Position numbers and translations under genes: made by a program. Below are positions 27,442 through 36,475 of a stretch of DNA of 64,000 nucleotides, in pieces. Under the pieces are notes generated by a model, which was not told the origin of the DNA, searched no databases, and saw only the letters and a list, made by a program, of their open reading frames with translations. The stretch comes from Actinoalloteichus hymeniacidonis. Its GTDB lineage: Bacteria; Actinomycetota; Actinomycetes; Mycobacteriales; Pseudonocardiaceae. Location of the stretch: assembly GCF_014203365.1 (NCBI RefSeq), contig NZ_JACHIS010000001.1, positions 4,402,001 to 4,466,000 on the forward strand, read 5' to 3'. Position 1 is the stretch's first letter. Every line of letters begins with the position of its first letter.

Positions 27442-28544
27442 GCCTCGATCACCTCCACCGTGTCGATCGGTTGGAACTCGCCACGCGACAACGCGGCGGG
27501 GACGTCTTCGCCGTAGACCGATGCGTCGTAGGCGTGGCAGGCGGCCATCGAACCGGGCGCCAGTTCGGGTCGGTGCTCTTCGCATGGCTGTCGGCGGTAC
27601 GGACATCGTGGTGCGAAGGCACAGCCCGCGATCGGAGCCGAGAGGTCCGGTGGATTCCCGGGTATTCCGCGCATCCGCCGACGCGGGCCGGTCACGCTGG
27701 GGAACGAATTGAGCAGTCCGACCGTGTAAGGGTGGCGGGGCGCGGTGAGCAATCGTCCGGCCGAGGCCTGTTCGACGATGCGGCCCGCGTACATGATCGC
27801 GATCCGGTCGCTGATCTCCAGCAGCAACGATAGATCGTGGGTGATGAAGACGATCGCGAAGCCGAGCCGGGCACGTAACGCGGTCAGTTCGCGCAGGATG
27901 TCGCGTTGTACCACCACGTCCAGGGCCGTGGTCGGCTCGTCCATGACCAGCACGTCTGGTCGCAGAGCCAGCGCCATGGCGATCATCACTCGTTGGCGCA
28001 TCCCGCCGGACAATTCGTGTGGGTAGGCACCCAACCGCACCGGGTCTACCCCGACGAGCTCCATCAGTTCCGTACAGCGGCGTAGTCGATCGGCCGCGGA
28101 CGTCCGTGGCTCGTGCGCGGCCAGGACGTCGACGAGCTGGGTGCGCACCGTCAATACCGGGTTGAGCGCATTCATCGCGCCTTGGAAGACCATGGCGATC
28201 CGCTTCCATCGGAACCGGCGTAGGTCCGCGCCGGTCAGACCGAGGACATCGATATCCGTTTCCCCGGAGTGAAGATGAACCGAGCCTGCGACGATCCGGG
28301 CGGGGGATCGCAGCAGTCGGTTGAGCGCGTAGGCCAACGTGGACTTCCCGCAGCCGCTCTCACCCGCCAGGCCCAGGATCTCGCCTCGGTGCAACACCAG
28401 GTCGAGGTCGGCCACCGCGCGAACCGATGGTTCGGTCTCGTACTCCACGGTCAGGCCCCGCACGGTCAACACCGGTGCTCCGATCGCCACGGGTGCCGAG
28501 TCGGACGTTCGTTCGGTCGTCGGTTCGGGTTCGGTACTGGTCAC
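27438..28544 (-). CDS. Peptide/oligosaccharide ABC transporter ATP-binding protein (OppD/DppD type)
   Basis: 368 aa. Walker A GESGCGKST is near residues 60-68, FQGAMNALNPV near 118, LSGGMRQR near 178, and Walker B VLVMDEPTTALD near 199. The C-terminal domain carries the CAFAPRCPYR cysteine cluster typical of OppD. GTG 28544 has AGGAGG 6 bases upstream and overlaps the permease stop by GTGA; the frame upstream to 28697 overlaps that permease and is not used. Confidence 0.88.
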   Translation of the reverse strand: MTSTEPEPTTERTSDSAPVAIGAPVLTVRGLTVEYETEPSVRAVADLDLVLHRGEILGLAGESGCGKSTLAYALNRLLRSPARIVAGSVHLHSGETDIDVLGLTGADLRRFRWKRIAMVFQGAMNALNPVLTVRTQLVDVLAAHEPRTSAADRLRRCTELMELVGVDPVRLGAYPHELSGGMRQRVMIAMALALRPDVLVMDEPTTALDVVVQRDILRELTALRARLGFAIVFITHDLSLLLEISDRIAIMYAGRIVEQASAGRLLTAPRHPYTVGLLNSFPSVTGPRRRMRGIPGNPPDLSAPIAGCAFAPRCPYRRQPCEEHRPELAPGSMAACHAYDASVYGEDVPAALSRGEFQPIDTVEVIEA

Positions 28545-29485
28545 GAGCGCCTCCTCTTCCGCGAAGCGGAACGGGCGGATCGGATCGACTTCGGAACACG
28601 CAATCGCGGGTTGATCAGCTCGTCGAAACTGAAGTTGATCAGTGACAGTCCTGCTCCGACGAGGGCGATCGCCAGGCCCGGCGGGATGAACCACCACCAG
28701 GCCCCCAAAGCGAGTGCCTGGGCGTTCTGGGCGAAATAGAGCATCGTTCCCCAGGTCAGATAGTCGATCCCGCCCAGACCGAGGAACGACAGTCCGGCTT
28801 CCGTCAGGATGGCGAAGATGATCGCGAAGACGAACTGGGAGGCGATCACCGGCAACAGGTTCGGCAGGATCTCGACGAGGATCACCCGCCAGGTGCGTTC
28901 ACCCATCGCCCGGGCGGCGTCCACGTAGTCGCGGGAGCGCACCGACATGGTCTGGGCCCGCAGGACCCGTGCCGAGGCGGCCCAGCTGGTGATCGAGATG
29001 ATCAGGGCGATCGTCAGAATCGAGGCGCCGTCCAGATAGTTGGTGATCAGAATGACCAACGGGAGGCTGGGAATCACCAGTACGACGTTGCTGATCAAGG
29101 AGAGCGCCTCGTCGATCCGGCCGCCGAGATAACCGCCGACGACGCCCACCAGCACCGATAGCACCGTTGCCAGCACACCGACCACCAGGCCGACGATCAA
29201 TGAGCCCCGCGTGGCATACACCAGCTGACCGAACACGTCCTGTCCGGTCTGGGTGGTGCCGAGCAGGTGATTCGACGACGGCGGGTGCAGCGCCTCATCG
29301 CTGATCGCACCGACATCGGCGATCAGCAACGGGCCCACCAGCCCGATCAGGGCGAAGAGCCCGACGATGATCAACCCGAGCCGAAGCTTCCAATCGGTCA
29401 GCATGCCTCGAGCACGGGAGGATCTCGGCAAGGCGAGTCCACCCGCCGCAGCGGAGGAAGGGTGTGGAGTCCGCGTCTCGGCCAT
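28541..29485 (-). CDS. Peptide/oligosaccharide ABC transporter permease (OppC/DppC type)
   Basis: 314 aa, with a cytoplasmic N-terminal ~30 residues, a first helix LGLIIVGLFALIGLVGPLL, the conserved HLLGTTQTGQDVFGQLVYATRGS (read in pieces) near residues 74-96, and five further helices. The EAA loop RDYVDAARAMGERTWRVI is near 190-205. ATG 29485 (TGATG overlap with the preceding permease) has AGGAGGG 8 bases upstream; GTG 29488 is an alternative one codon earlier. Confidence 0.88.
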   Translation of the reverse strand: MAETRTPHPSSAAAGGLALPRSSRARGMLTDWKLRLGLIIVGLFALIGLVGPLLIADVGAISDEALHPPSSNHLLGTTQTGQDVFGQLVYATRGSLIVGLVVGVLATVLSVLVGVVGGYLGGRIDEALSLISNVVLVIPSLPLVILITNYLDGASILTIALIISITSWAASARVLRAQTMSVRSRDYVDAARAMGERTWRVILVEILPNLLPVIASQFVFAIIFAILTEAGLSFLGLGGIDYLTWGTMLYFAQNAQALALGAWWWFIPPGLAIALVGAGLSLINFSFDELINPRLRVPKSIRSARSASRKRRRS

Positions 29486-30474
29486 CACACCGCCCTCCTG
29501 GTTCGCGGATCGATCACCGCGTGCAGCAGATCGACCAACAGGTTCGCCCCCAGCACGGCCAGGGTGATCACCAGGAACACCGCCTGCATCAACGGATAGT
29601 CGTTGTTCTGCACCGCTTGCAGCAGGGTGAACCCGATTCCCGGGTAGGAGAAGACGACCTCGGTGACGATCGAGCCGCTGACGACGAATCCGAGGGAGAT
29701 CGCGAAGCCCGCGACGCTCGGAATCACCGCGTTCCTGGCTGCGTAGGTGACCATCACCCGCCGCGGTCGCAGTCCCTTCGCCTCCGCGGTCAGCACGTAG
29801 TCCTCACCCATCGTGGAGACCATCATGTTGCGCATGCCGAGCAGCCAACCGCCCACCGAGCTCAGCACGATGGTGATCGCGGGTAGTAAGGCGTGGTACA
29901 GCGCGGAGCCGATGAACTCCCAGTTGAAGCCGATCACGGTGCCGTATTCGTATCCACCGGTCAGGGGTAGCAGCCGCAGCGTCGAGCCCAGCACGAACAC
30001 CAGGACCAACGCCAGCCAGAAGTACGGCACCGCAGCCAGGAAGGTCGCGATCGGGACGAGGTTGTCCAGTCGGCTTCCCCGCCGCCAACCGATCACCATG
30101 CCCAGCGTGATGCCCAGGAGGAAGGACAGGCACGTGCACAGTCCGACCAGGATCAGCGTCCAGGGCAGGGCGGCCCCGAGGATCGTGGACACCTCGGTGG
30201 GAAAGTAGGTCGAGGAGACTCCGAAATCGCCGCGAATCAGGTTCTGCAGGTAACCGAGGTACTGCTCCCACAGATTCCCCTGGCCGCCCGCACCGAGCAG
30301 GATCTCCAGGGAGGCCCTGGTCTCCGGAGTGACCGTGCCGCCCGCCTGTTGCAATCTGCCGAGCAGGGCATCCACCGGAGAGCCCGGCATCAGCCGGGGA
30401 ATGATGAAGTTGACGGTGATCGCCACCCAGGCGGCGATGAGATAGAAGACCAGTTTTCGCCGGAGATAGGTCAT
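29485..30474 (-). CDS. Peptide/oligosaccharide ABC transporter permease (OppB/DppB type)
   Basis: 329 aa. First helix near residues 6-27 (LVFYLIAAWVAITVNFIIPRL), with the OppB-type MPGSPVDALLG after it. The external loop holds LGYLQNLIRGDFGVS, then five further helices and the EAA loop EDYVLTAEAKGLRPRRVM near 228-245. The long extracellular loop and GDFGVS motif are diagnostic for peptide-type (cluster C) importers, which also carry oligosaccharides. ATG 30474 has AAGGGG nearby; the frame to 30546 overlaps the binding-protein stop region and is not family-like. Confidence 0.88.
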   Translation of the reverse strand: MTYLRRKLVFYLIAAWVAITVNFIIPRLMPGSPVDALLGRLQQAGGTVTPETRASLEILLGAGGQGNLWEQYLGYLQNLIRGDFGVSSTYFPTEVSTILGAALPWTLILVGLCTCLSFLLGITLGMVIGWRRGSRLDNLVPIATFLAAVPYFWLALVLVFVLGSTLRLLPLTGGYEYGTVIGFNWEFIGSALYHALLPAITIVLSSVGGWLLGMRNMMVSTMGEDYVLTAEAKGLRPRRVMVTYAARNAVIPSVAGFAISLGFVVSGSIVTEVVFSYPGIGFTLLQAVQNNDYPLMQAVFLVITLAVLGANLLVDLLHAVIDPRTRRAV

Positions 30475-30511
30475 ATGGCGACCCCTTGATGCCGCCGACC
30501 GACGGCCACGT

Positions 30512-32161
30512 TCACTCCGCCGGGCGAAGGTTCGCGGCCACGACACCCAGGTCGGGTGACGAGTGGGTCATCGGCAGCGCATACGGGTCGTCCTGGGTGG
30601 GGAAGCCCGTGACCTTCGCGCCGTCGAACTGGGTCAATGCCATGGATTGCAGGATCGGGATGTAGGGCAGTTGCTCGGCGAGTTCGGTCTGGATCCGTCC
30701 GTAGGCCTCGCGATGCACCTCCTCGTCCTGGGTCGCCGCGATCTCCTCCAGGGCCTCGTCGACGATGTCGCTGCGGAATCGCGCGAAGTTCTTGGTGGCC
30801 GGGCTACCGATCGGCGGCGCACCCGCGCTGGCGAAGAAGTCCTCGTACAGCGTGAACGGGGTGGCACCGCCGTAGAGGTTGTCGATGACGAGCTCGAAGT
30901 TCCCGTTGTCGCGGTCGGCCACGAAGGAGGCGTGGGATACCTCGCGCGGGGCGAGATCGATGCCGATCTCCGCGAGCTGCTGACGCATCACGTCCAGCGT
31001 CGCGATCTGATCGGTGTACCCGGTGACGACCTTGACCTCGATACGCAGTGGTTCGCCGTCCGGGCTGACATAGATCCCGTCGGCGCCCTCGGTGTAACCG
31101 GCGTCCTCCAGGATGCTGCGGGCCTCGGCGGGCTCGTGGGAGGGCACCACGCCTCGCAGTTCCTCCGTCAGGAATTCCTCCTCACGGGGCAGCATCAGCA
31201 TGCCGGGGGTGGTCGGGGTGCTCAAGCCGTCGTAGTTGAGTTCGTTGACCTGATCACGGTCGATGCCCCGGTAGATCGCCTGCCGCACGGCGACGTCGCT
31301 GGTCGGCCCCTCGTCGAGATTGGCACCCAACGTCGAGATGTAGACGGGGGTGACCTCGTAGTGATTGCCCTCGGCCCGCGACGCGTAGGTGTTCTCGATG
31401 TCGGGGATGAAGATGCTCGCCCAATCGATCTGCCCGGCGGTCAGCGCGGACAGCGCGGATTGATTGCCGCTGTGGGAGACGAATCGCAGGGAATCGAGAT
31501 AGGGCTTGTCACCGTCCCAGTAATCCTCGTGGGCGGTGAGCTCATAACTCTGCGCGCTGAAGGTCTCCAGCGCGAATGCTCCGGTCCCGACCGGCTCGGC
31601 GTTGCCGAAGGTGGCGGGATCGTCGATCTCCGACCAGATGTGCTCGGGGACGATGAAGGTACTGCCTGCGACGGTCTCCAGGTCCGTGTACGCGGGCCGG
31701 TCGAAGGTGATCGTCACCTCGGACTCGCCGTTGGCCTCGACCGACTCGATCGGCAGCGCCGAGGTGTTCAACGCATCGTTGTGCTGCATGAGCTCGAAGG
31801 TGAACACCACGTCCTCGCTGGTGAAAGCCTCGCCATCGTGCCATTGCACGCCTTCGCGCACGTCGAAGGTGATGGCGGTTCCGTCGTCGTTCCAGCGATA
31901 GTCCTCCGCCAGCATCGGCCTGGGTTCATCGGCGCGAGCCCGATTGATGAACATCAGCGGCTCGTAGACGATGCCCCGCGCAGGCTGGTTGGACGTCAGG
32001 ATGAAGGGGTTGAAGTTGGCGGTGAGCTGACCGGTCGAACCGGTGTACACCGTGATAGCCGTGGCCCCACCGCCGGCAGCGGGTGCGCCGGAGCAACCGG
32101 CGACCAACAGCGATAAGGCGGCGGTCAGCGCGATCTTGCGCCGTCGAAATAAGAGCGACAT
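30512..32161 (-). CDS. ABC transporter substrate-binding lipoprotein, family 5 (peptide/oligosaccharide)
   Basis: 549 aa solute-binding protein of the DppA/OppA family. Lipoprotein signal with lipobox LLVAGC (Cys23). Family segments are YEPLMFINR near residue 66, TFDVREGVQWHDGEAFTSEDV near 100-120 (cited in part) and PVGTGAFALE near 192. Because the operon encodes a beta-mannosidase and a sugar kinase, the ligand is more likely a manno- or other beta-linked oligosaccharide than a peptide. ATG 32161 has AGGAGG 7 bases upstream. First gene of the leftward operon, divergent from a ROK repressor. Confidence 0.87.
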   Translation of the reverse strand: MSLLFRRRKIALTAALSLLVAGCSGAPAAGGGATAITVYTGSTGQLTANFNPFILTSNQPARGIVYEPLMFINRARADEPRPMLAEDYRWNDDGTAITFDVREGVQWHDGEAFTSEDVVFTFELMQHNDALNTSALPIESVEANGESEVTITFDRPAYTDLETVAGSTFIVPEHIWSEIDDPATFGNAEPVGTGAFALETFSAQSYELTAHEDYWDGDKPYLDSLRFVSHSGNQSALSALTAGQIDWASIFIPDIENTYASRAEGNHYEVTPVYISTLGANLDEGPTSDVAVRQAIYRGIDRDQVNELNYDGLSTPTTPGMLMLPREEEFLTEELRGVVPSHEPAEARSILEDAGYTEGADGIYVSPDGEPLRIEVKVVTGYTDQIATLDVMRQQLAEIGIDLAPREVSHASFVADRDNGNFELVIDNLYGGATPFTLYEDFFASAGAPPIGSPATKNFARFRSDIVDEALEEIAATQDEEVHREAYGRIQTELAEQLPYIPILQSMALTQFDGAKVTGFPTQDDPYALPMTHSSPDLGVVAANLRPAE

Positions 32162-32253
32162 CGGAGATCCTCCTGTCGGAGCGGACCCGCTCCACCTGTT
32201 CGGGTGAGGCCTGTCGGCCAACAGAAGGTGCGGAATGTGGCCTGAGTTACACC

Positions 32254-32300
32254 ATCGCAAACTTTCTTAGTCATTTTTACCAAGTAAGTCAAGGTGCGAT
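32254..32300. promoter_or_regulatory. Candidate ROK-repressor operator
   Basis: Imperfect dyad in the 193-base divergent gap: ACTTTCTTAGT (32261-32271), 7-base spacer, ACCAAGTAAGT (32279-32289), 9 of 11 pairs matching. It is flanked by ATCGCA at 32254-32259 and TGCGAT at 32295-32300, which are also inverted. The AT-rich CTTAGT/AAGTAAG core resembles known NagC/Mlc/XylR-type operators. It lies where it could block both divergent promoters. Confidence 0.6.
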
Positions 32301-32354
32301 ACGTTCCTTCAACCAAAGGGAAAGAATCGGTGGGCGGAATGGGGCGATTGGACG

Positions 32355-33620
32355 ATGCGAGGCGGGGCCAATCTGCCGCTGGTCGGCACGTACAACCGGG
32401 GGGTCGTCCTCGAGACGATTCGCTCGTCGGGCTCCATCAGCCGAGTCGAGTTGACCGCTCTGACCGGGCTGACGGCGCCGACGGTGTCCAACATCGTGCG
32501 CAGGCTGATCGATGACGAACTCGTGATCGAGGCCGGCCAGGGTCGCTCCACCGGCGGCAAGCGGCGAACGCTGCTGACGCTCAACCCCGACGCCTGCTAC
32601 GCCGTGGGAGTGCGTATCGACCCCCGAGGCGCCGTCTGCGTGGTCGTCGATCTCGCAGGCCGGGTGGTCGCCGCCGCCCGCCTTCAGGACTCCGGCACCA
32701 CACCGGAGGAGATCATCCGAGGCGTGGCCGAGGAGATCGGCGCCCTACTCGATTCGGCGGGGATCGACATCGAACGGGTCATCGGGGTGGGCGTCGCCGC
32801 ACCCGGCCCGCTCGATCACGGGCGCGGTGTCGTCCTCGATCCGCCGAACATGACGCAGTGGCACGACGTGGCCCTCCGAGACGAGCTGGCGGCGGCACTG
32901 AACCTGCCGGTCATGATCGACAACGATGCCACCGCCGCCGCCGTCGGCGAACACTGGCTCGGCCGGGCGAACCAGTCGCGCAATTTCGCGAGCATCTACA
33001 TGGGGACCGGTATCGGGGCGGGAATCTTCATCGACGGCCAGGTCTATCGGGGGGCCACCTCCAACGTCGGCGAGCTCGGCCATATCTCTCTCGACGTCGA
33101 TGGCGCGTGGTGCTTCTGCGGCAATCGAGGCTGCGTGGAACTGTTCAGCGCACCGCCCGCCATCGTCGCGGCTGCACTGGCCGCAGGCCCCGAGGCCGCA
33201 CAGCTGGCGCTCTCGGGATCACCCCGCGATGTCCGCACGGATTTCGCCGCGATCAGCACGGCCGCGGCGCTGGGCAGTCCCTACGCGGTGAGCCTGATCG
33301 AACGCTCGGCCCGGTATCTGGCGACCGGAGTGCTCACGCTGGTCAACCTGCTCGATCTCGACCTGGTGGTGCTCGGCGGTCCCGCCTTCGAGCGCATCGG
33401 CCATCTGTATGTCGCGGCCATCGAGGACATCCTCGCCACCCGGGCCTTCGCTCGCCGGGGCAGGCCTCCACGCACGGTCCTGTCCGCGCTCGGTGCCGAT
33501 GTCAGCGCAGTCGGCTCTGCGGCGCTCGTCCTGCACAGCGAGTTCGCCCCGCAGCTGCTCGACGGACGGACGACCGATCTGCATTCGAAACACCAGGGCG
33601 GGGCTTCTGGGCCGGCATGA
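32355..33620 (+). CDS. ROK family transcriptional regulator (NagC/XylR type)
   Basis: 421 aa. An N-terminal winged helix-turn-helix (residues ~12-75; SRVELTALTGLTAPTVSNIVRRL is the HTH, cited in part) is fused to a ROK sugar-kinase-like sensor. The sensor has VMIDNDATAAAVGE near 190 and a zinc motif CFCGNRGCVE near 252-261. Such proteins repress sugar operons and release DNA on binding a sugar or sugar phosphate. The divergent position to the binding-protein gene with a dyad between makes the importer/mannosidase operon its likely target. ATG 32355 has a GGGG sequence about 10 bases upstream. Confidence 0.9.
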   Translation: MRGGANLPLVGTYNRGVVLETIRSSGSISRVELTALTGLTAPTVSNIVRRLIDDELVIEAGQGRSTGGKRRTLLTLNPDACYAVGVRIDPRGAVCVVVDLAGRVVAAARLQDSGTTPEEIIRGVAEEIGALLDSAGIDIERVIGVGVAAPGPLDHGRGVVLDPPNMTQWHDVALRDELAAALNLPVMIDNDATAAAVGEHWLGRANQSRNFASIYMGTGIGAGIFIDGQVYRGATSNVGELGHISLDVDGAWCFCGNRGCVELFSAPPAIVAAALAAGPEAAQLALSGSPRDVRTDFAAISTAAALGSPYAVSLIERSARYLATGVLTLVNLLDLDLVVLGGPAFERIGHLYVAAIEDILATRAFARRGRPPRTVLSALGADVSAVGSAALVLHSEFAPQLLDGRTTDLHSKHQGGASGPA

Positions 33621-33768
33621 CACCGCCTCTGGGAGACAGCCGGGTTGTGGGCCGTGGACCACTCTCCGTCGTCGGGTGGACCACAAGCACGCGACAGCGC
33701 CCGCGCCGCCTATCTACCACGAGCATAAGCGGCCATGAGGACCCCTCGGCGACGAGGTCTCTTCGGGT

Positions 33769-33814
33769 TGCCGCCGCACACCGCGAACCCATGGTTCGCA
33801 TAGCTGCGGCGGCA
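33769..33814. terminator. Bidirectional terminator between the ROK regulator and the DUF2469 gene
   Basis: Two-part hairpin: outer perfect 10 bp TGCCGCCGCA/TGCGGCGGCA (33769-33778 with 33805-33814) and inner perfect 7 bp GCGAACC/GGTTCGC with a 3-base loop. It lies between convergent genes, 2 bases from the DUF2469 stop. Confidence 0.8.
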
Positions 33815-33816
33815 CC

Positions 33817-34143
33817 TCACGTCTCGTTGAACGGCCCGCTCTCCGGCAGCCGCAACTCTGGTTTGTCCAGCTCCTCGACGTTGACGTCCTTGAACGTGAT
33901 AACCCGGACGTTCTTCACGAATCGGGCAGGCCGATACATGTCCCACACCCAGGCGTCGGACATCCGCACCTCGAAGTAGACCTCGCCTTCCGCGTTGCGA
34001 ACCTGAACGTCGACGGCGTTGGCCAGATAGAACCGACGCTCCGTCTCCACCACATAGGAGAACTGCACGACGATGTCGCGGTACTCGCGGTAGAGCTGTA
34101 GCTCCATCTCGGTCTCGTACTTCTCGAGATCCTCCGAACTCAT
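33817..34143 (-). CDS. DUF2469 family protein
   Basis: 108 aa, highly acidic and soluble, with no signal peptide. Begins MSSEDLEKYETEMELQLYRE and contains VVETERRFYLAN and VWDMYRPARFVKNVRV, matching the very conserved actinobacterial DUF2469 family (M. tuberculosis Rv2901c). Function unknown. ATG 34143 has GAGGG upstream; the frame reaching 34200 overlaps rnhB. Situated after rnhB as in mycobacteria. Confidence 0.9.
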   Translation of the reverse strand: MSSEDLEKYETEMELQLYREYRDIVVQFSYVVETERRFYLANAVDVQVRNAEGEVYFEVRMSDAWVWDMYRPARFVKNVRVITFKDVNVEELDKPELRLPESGPFNET

Positions 34144-34183
34144 CGAGTTCGAGCCCTCCCTGTCGCCGGACTGTGCATGCCCC

Positions 34184-34945
34184 TCATACGGGGGCCTCAT
34201 TGTCCATCACATCATCTCTCACCACGAGAGACGACCCCGAATCCTGTCGGACCCAGCCTGCCCGAGGCGACGACATGCCGTGCAGCCGGGCTGCGGCAGC
34301 GACGTTGGCGTACGACCAGCGATGCACCACGCTCGGGCCGTACCGGGTGAGCGCGGCGGCGTGTTCGGGGGTGCTGTAGCCCTTGTGCACCGCGAACCCG
34401 TACCGGCCGAACTCTTCCTCGGCGTCCAGACCAGCCATGATGCGGTCGCGTGTCACCTTCGCCAGCACCGAGGCCGCAGCCACGCAGGCCGCCACCCGGT
34501 CGCCCTTGACCACCGGCAGGCCCGGCGCCGTCAGACCCGGAACTCGGAACCCATCGGTCAGGATGTACCCCGGCTGCAGACTCAGCCGGGCAGCCGCCCG
34601 GCGCATACCCTCGATGTTCGCGACGTGTACACCGATCTCGTCGATCTCCTCGGCAGGCACCACGACCACCGCGTAGTCCAGTGCGCGCCGGGTCAGCAGC
34701 TCGAACATGCGTTCGCGCGCCGCAGCCGTCATCAGCTTGGAATCGGTCAGGCCCTCCAACCGATTGCCATCCCGGGGACGCAGTACACAGGCAGCGACCA
34801 CCAGGGGGCCTGCACACGATCCTCGGCCCGCCTCGTCCACACCTGCGACGGGCCCCAGGCCGCGGCGATCCAAGGCCGACTGAAGTGCCCAATTCCCCGC
34901 GTCGCGGCGAACCACGACACGGGGTGGGCGAAGCAATTCGGACAT
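34184..34945 (-). CDS. rnhB: Ribonuclease HII
   Basis: Removes RNA from RNA-DNA hybrids and misincorporated ribonucleotides. 253 aa. The metal-binding DEAGRG is at residues 37-42 ([13 protein letters not shown]), a further Asp is in ILTDGFRV near 140, and [14 protein letters not shown] near 165-178 and HKGYST near 199 are typical. A ~25-residue tail after the catalytic core is usual for actinobacteria. ATG 34945 fits the family; the frame extends to 35077 across the end of lepB. 22 bases after the lepB stop. Confidence 0.95.
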   Translation of the reverse strand: MSELLRPPRVVVRRDAGNWALQSALDRRGLGPVAGVDEAGRGSCAGPLVVAACVLRPRDGNRLEGLTDSKLMTAAARERMFELLTRRALDYAVVVVPAEEIDEIGVHVANIEGMRRAAARLSLQPGYILTDGFRVPGLTAPGLPVVKGDRVAACVAAASVLAKVTRDRIMAGLDAEEEFGRYGFAVHKGYSTPEHAAALTRYGPSVVHRWSYANVAAAARLHGMSSPRAGWVRQDSGSSLVVRDDVMDNEAPV

Positions 34946-34967
34946 GGTCCGCCGGGGTTTCCTCTGG

Positions 34968-35930
34968 TCAGTCTCGGTGACGGCGATGGCCGAGGATCTT
35001 ACGCCCCAGCCAGAGGGTGGGGAATGCCCCGAGAACACCCAATCCGGCGGGCACCGCCGACTGCCAGGCGGGCGCACCGATGGCGACGGCCTGCGGGTCG
35101 TGATCGCTGATGCCCTGCCAACGCTGCGGCGGAAGCACGACGACCCTGGCCTTGCCGATCACGTTGTCCAGCGGAACCGCACCCTGCTCGCCACCGCCAC
35201 CTTGTACGCGGGAGTCGAGGGAGTTGTTCCGGTTGTCGCCCATCATCCAGATGTGATCGTCCGGAACGGTCACCGGACCGAACGGCTCCTGGGTGTTGCC
35301 ACGTCCCGGCTGCCAGAACACATAGGGCTCGTCCAAGGGATCGCCATCGACGAGCACCCGGTTCTGCTCGTCACAGCACTCGACGGTCTGGCCGCCGGTG
35401 GCGATCACCCGCTTGACGAAGTCCTTCTCGTCCGGCTGGGCGAATCCGAAGACCGCACCGATGTTCTGGAAGAACCTGGCGACGGGGTTGCCGCTCTCCG
35501 GGGTCGTGAAGTCGTTCTGCCCCCACGCCTCGGGGCCCCGGAAGACGACCACATCGCCCGGTTCGGGCTCGGTGAACCGATAGGTGATCTTGTCGACCAG
35601 CACTCGGTCGTTGGTACAGCCCGCACAACCGTGCAGGGTCTGCTCCATCGACTGGGAGGGGATGACATAGACCCTGGCCAGGAAGGTCTGGATCACGATG
35701 GTCAATACCACCGCGATGCCGACGAGGACGAAGAGTTCCCGCCAGAAAGAGCCCTTCTTGGCGGGTCGCTTCGGTGTCTCCTGGCCGTCGTCAGCGTCGT
35801 AGGCCGACGACGGCCCCGGATGACCGGCGCCTCCCGCATGGTCTCTGCGCTGCCATGCAGAAGGTCGATCCGAGTGATCCGGCTGGTCTGATTCGCCCTG
35901 CGGTGAGGTGGAGGGCACGAGGTCTGCCAC
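34968..35930 (-). CDS. lepB: Signal peptidase I
   Basis: Membrane serine protease that removes Sec and Tat signal peptides. 320 aa. About 60 hydrophilic N-terminal residues, one membrane helix at 63-85 ([20 protein letters not shown]), catalytic Ser94 in PSQSMEQTL, Lys173 in DFVKRVIA and the [12 protein letters not shown] box near 222-233. A second hydrophobic stretch at the C-terminus (about 285-310) may be a second membrane anchor. GTG 35930 has GGGAGC before it. Follows rplS with a 33-base gap. Confidence 0.95.
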   Translation of the reverse strand: MADLVPSTSPQGESDQPDHSDRPSAWQRRDHAGGAGHPGPSSAYDADDGQETPKRPAKKGSFWRELFVLVGIAVVLTIVIQTFLARVYVIPSQSMEQTLHGCAGCTNDRVLVDKITYRFTEPEPGDVVVFRGPEAWGQNDFTTPESGNPVARFFQNIGAVFGFAQPDEKDFVKRVIATGGQTVECCDEQNRVLVDGDPLDEPYVFWQPGRGNTQEPFGPVTVPDDHIWMMGDNRNNSLDSRVQGGGGEQGAVPLDNVIGKARVVVLPPQRWQGISDHDPQAVAIGAPAWQSAVPAGLGVLGAFPTLWLGRKILGHRRHRD

Positions 35931-35963
35931 GCTCCCAGGCTACGTTAGGTGATCTCGAACCAG

Positions 35964-36323
35964 TCAGGACGCGGTCGGCGTTTCGCGCTTTTCCTTGATC
36001 TTAGCGGCCTTGCCGCGCAGCTCGCGCAGGTAGTAGAGCTTGGCCCGGCGCACGTCACCTCGGGTCGCCACCTCGATCTGGGCGATGTTCGGCGAGTGCA
36101 CGGGGAACGTGCGCTCGACACCGACGCCGAAGGAGACCTTACGCACGGTGAAGGTCTCACGGAGTCCGCCGCCGTGGCGACGGATCACAACGCCCTGGAA
36201 CACCTGGATCCGCTGGCGGGAACCCTCGATGACGCGGACGTGGACCTTGAGCGTGTCTCCGGGCCGGAAAGCCGGGATATCGGAACGCAGCGACTGAGCG
36301 TCCAGAGCGTCCAGGGTGTTCAT
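35964..36323 (-). CDS. rplS: 50S ribosomal protein L19
   Basis: Large-subunit protein at the 30S/50S interface. 119 aa. [16 protein letters not shown] near residues 19-34, [10 protein letters not shown] near 38 and [15 protein letters not shown] near 67-81 are diagnostic. ATG 36323 has GAGGACGG upstream; the frame reaching 36392 is not family-like. A self-complementary GTGCCC-GCGC-GGGCAC at 36358-36373 lies in its leader. Confidence 0.96.
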   Translation of the reverse strand: MNTLDALDAQSLRSDIPAFRPGDTLKVHVRVIEGSRQRIQVFQGVVIRRHGGGLRETFTVRKVSFGVGVERTFPVHSPNIAQIEVATRGDVRRAKLYYLRELRGKAAKIKEKRETPTAS

Positions 36324-36475
36324 CGGTGGTCCGTCCTCGTCATCAATCGGGCATCTCGTGCCCGCGCGGGCACAACTGTCAACACAGTGCAACCCTGCAT
36401 GGGAATGGGCATCTGGCGCGCGTCGGGTCTATCCGACGACAGCAGCGACCCCAGTGTGCCACGGGCGGGACCCGG

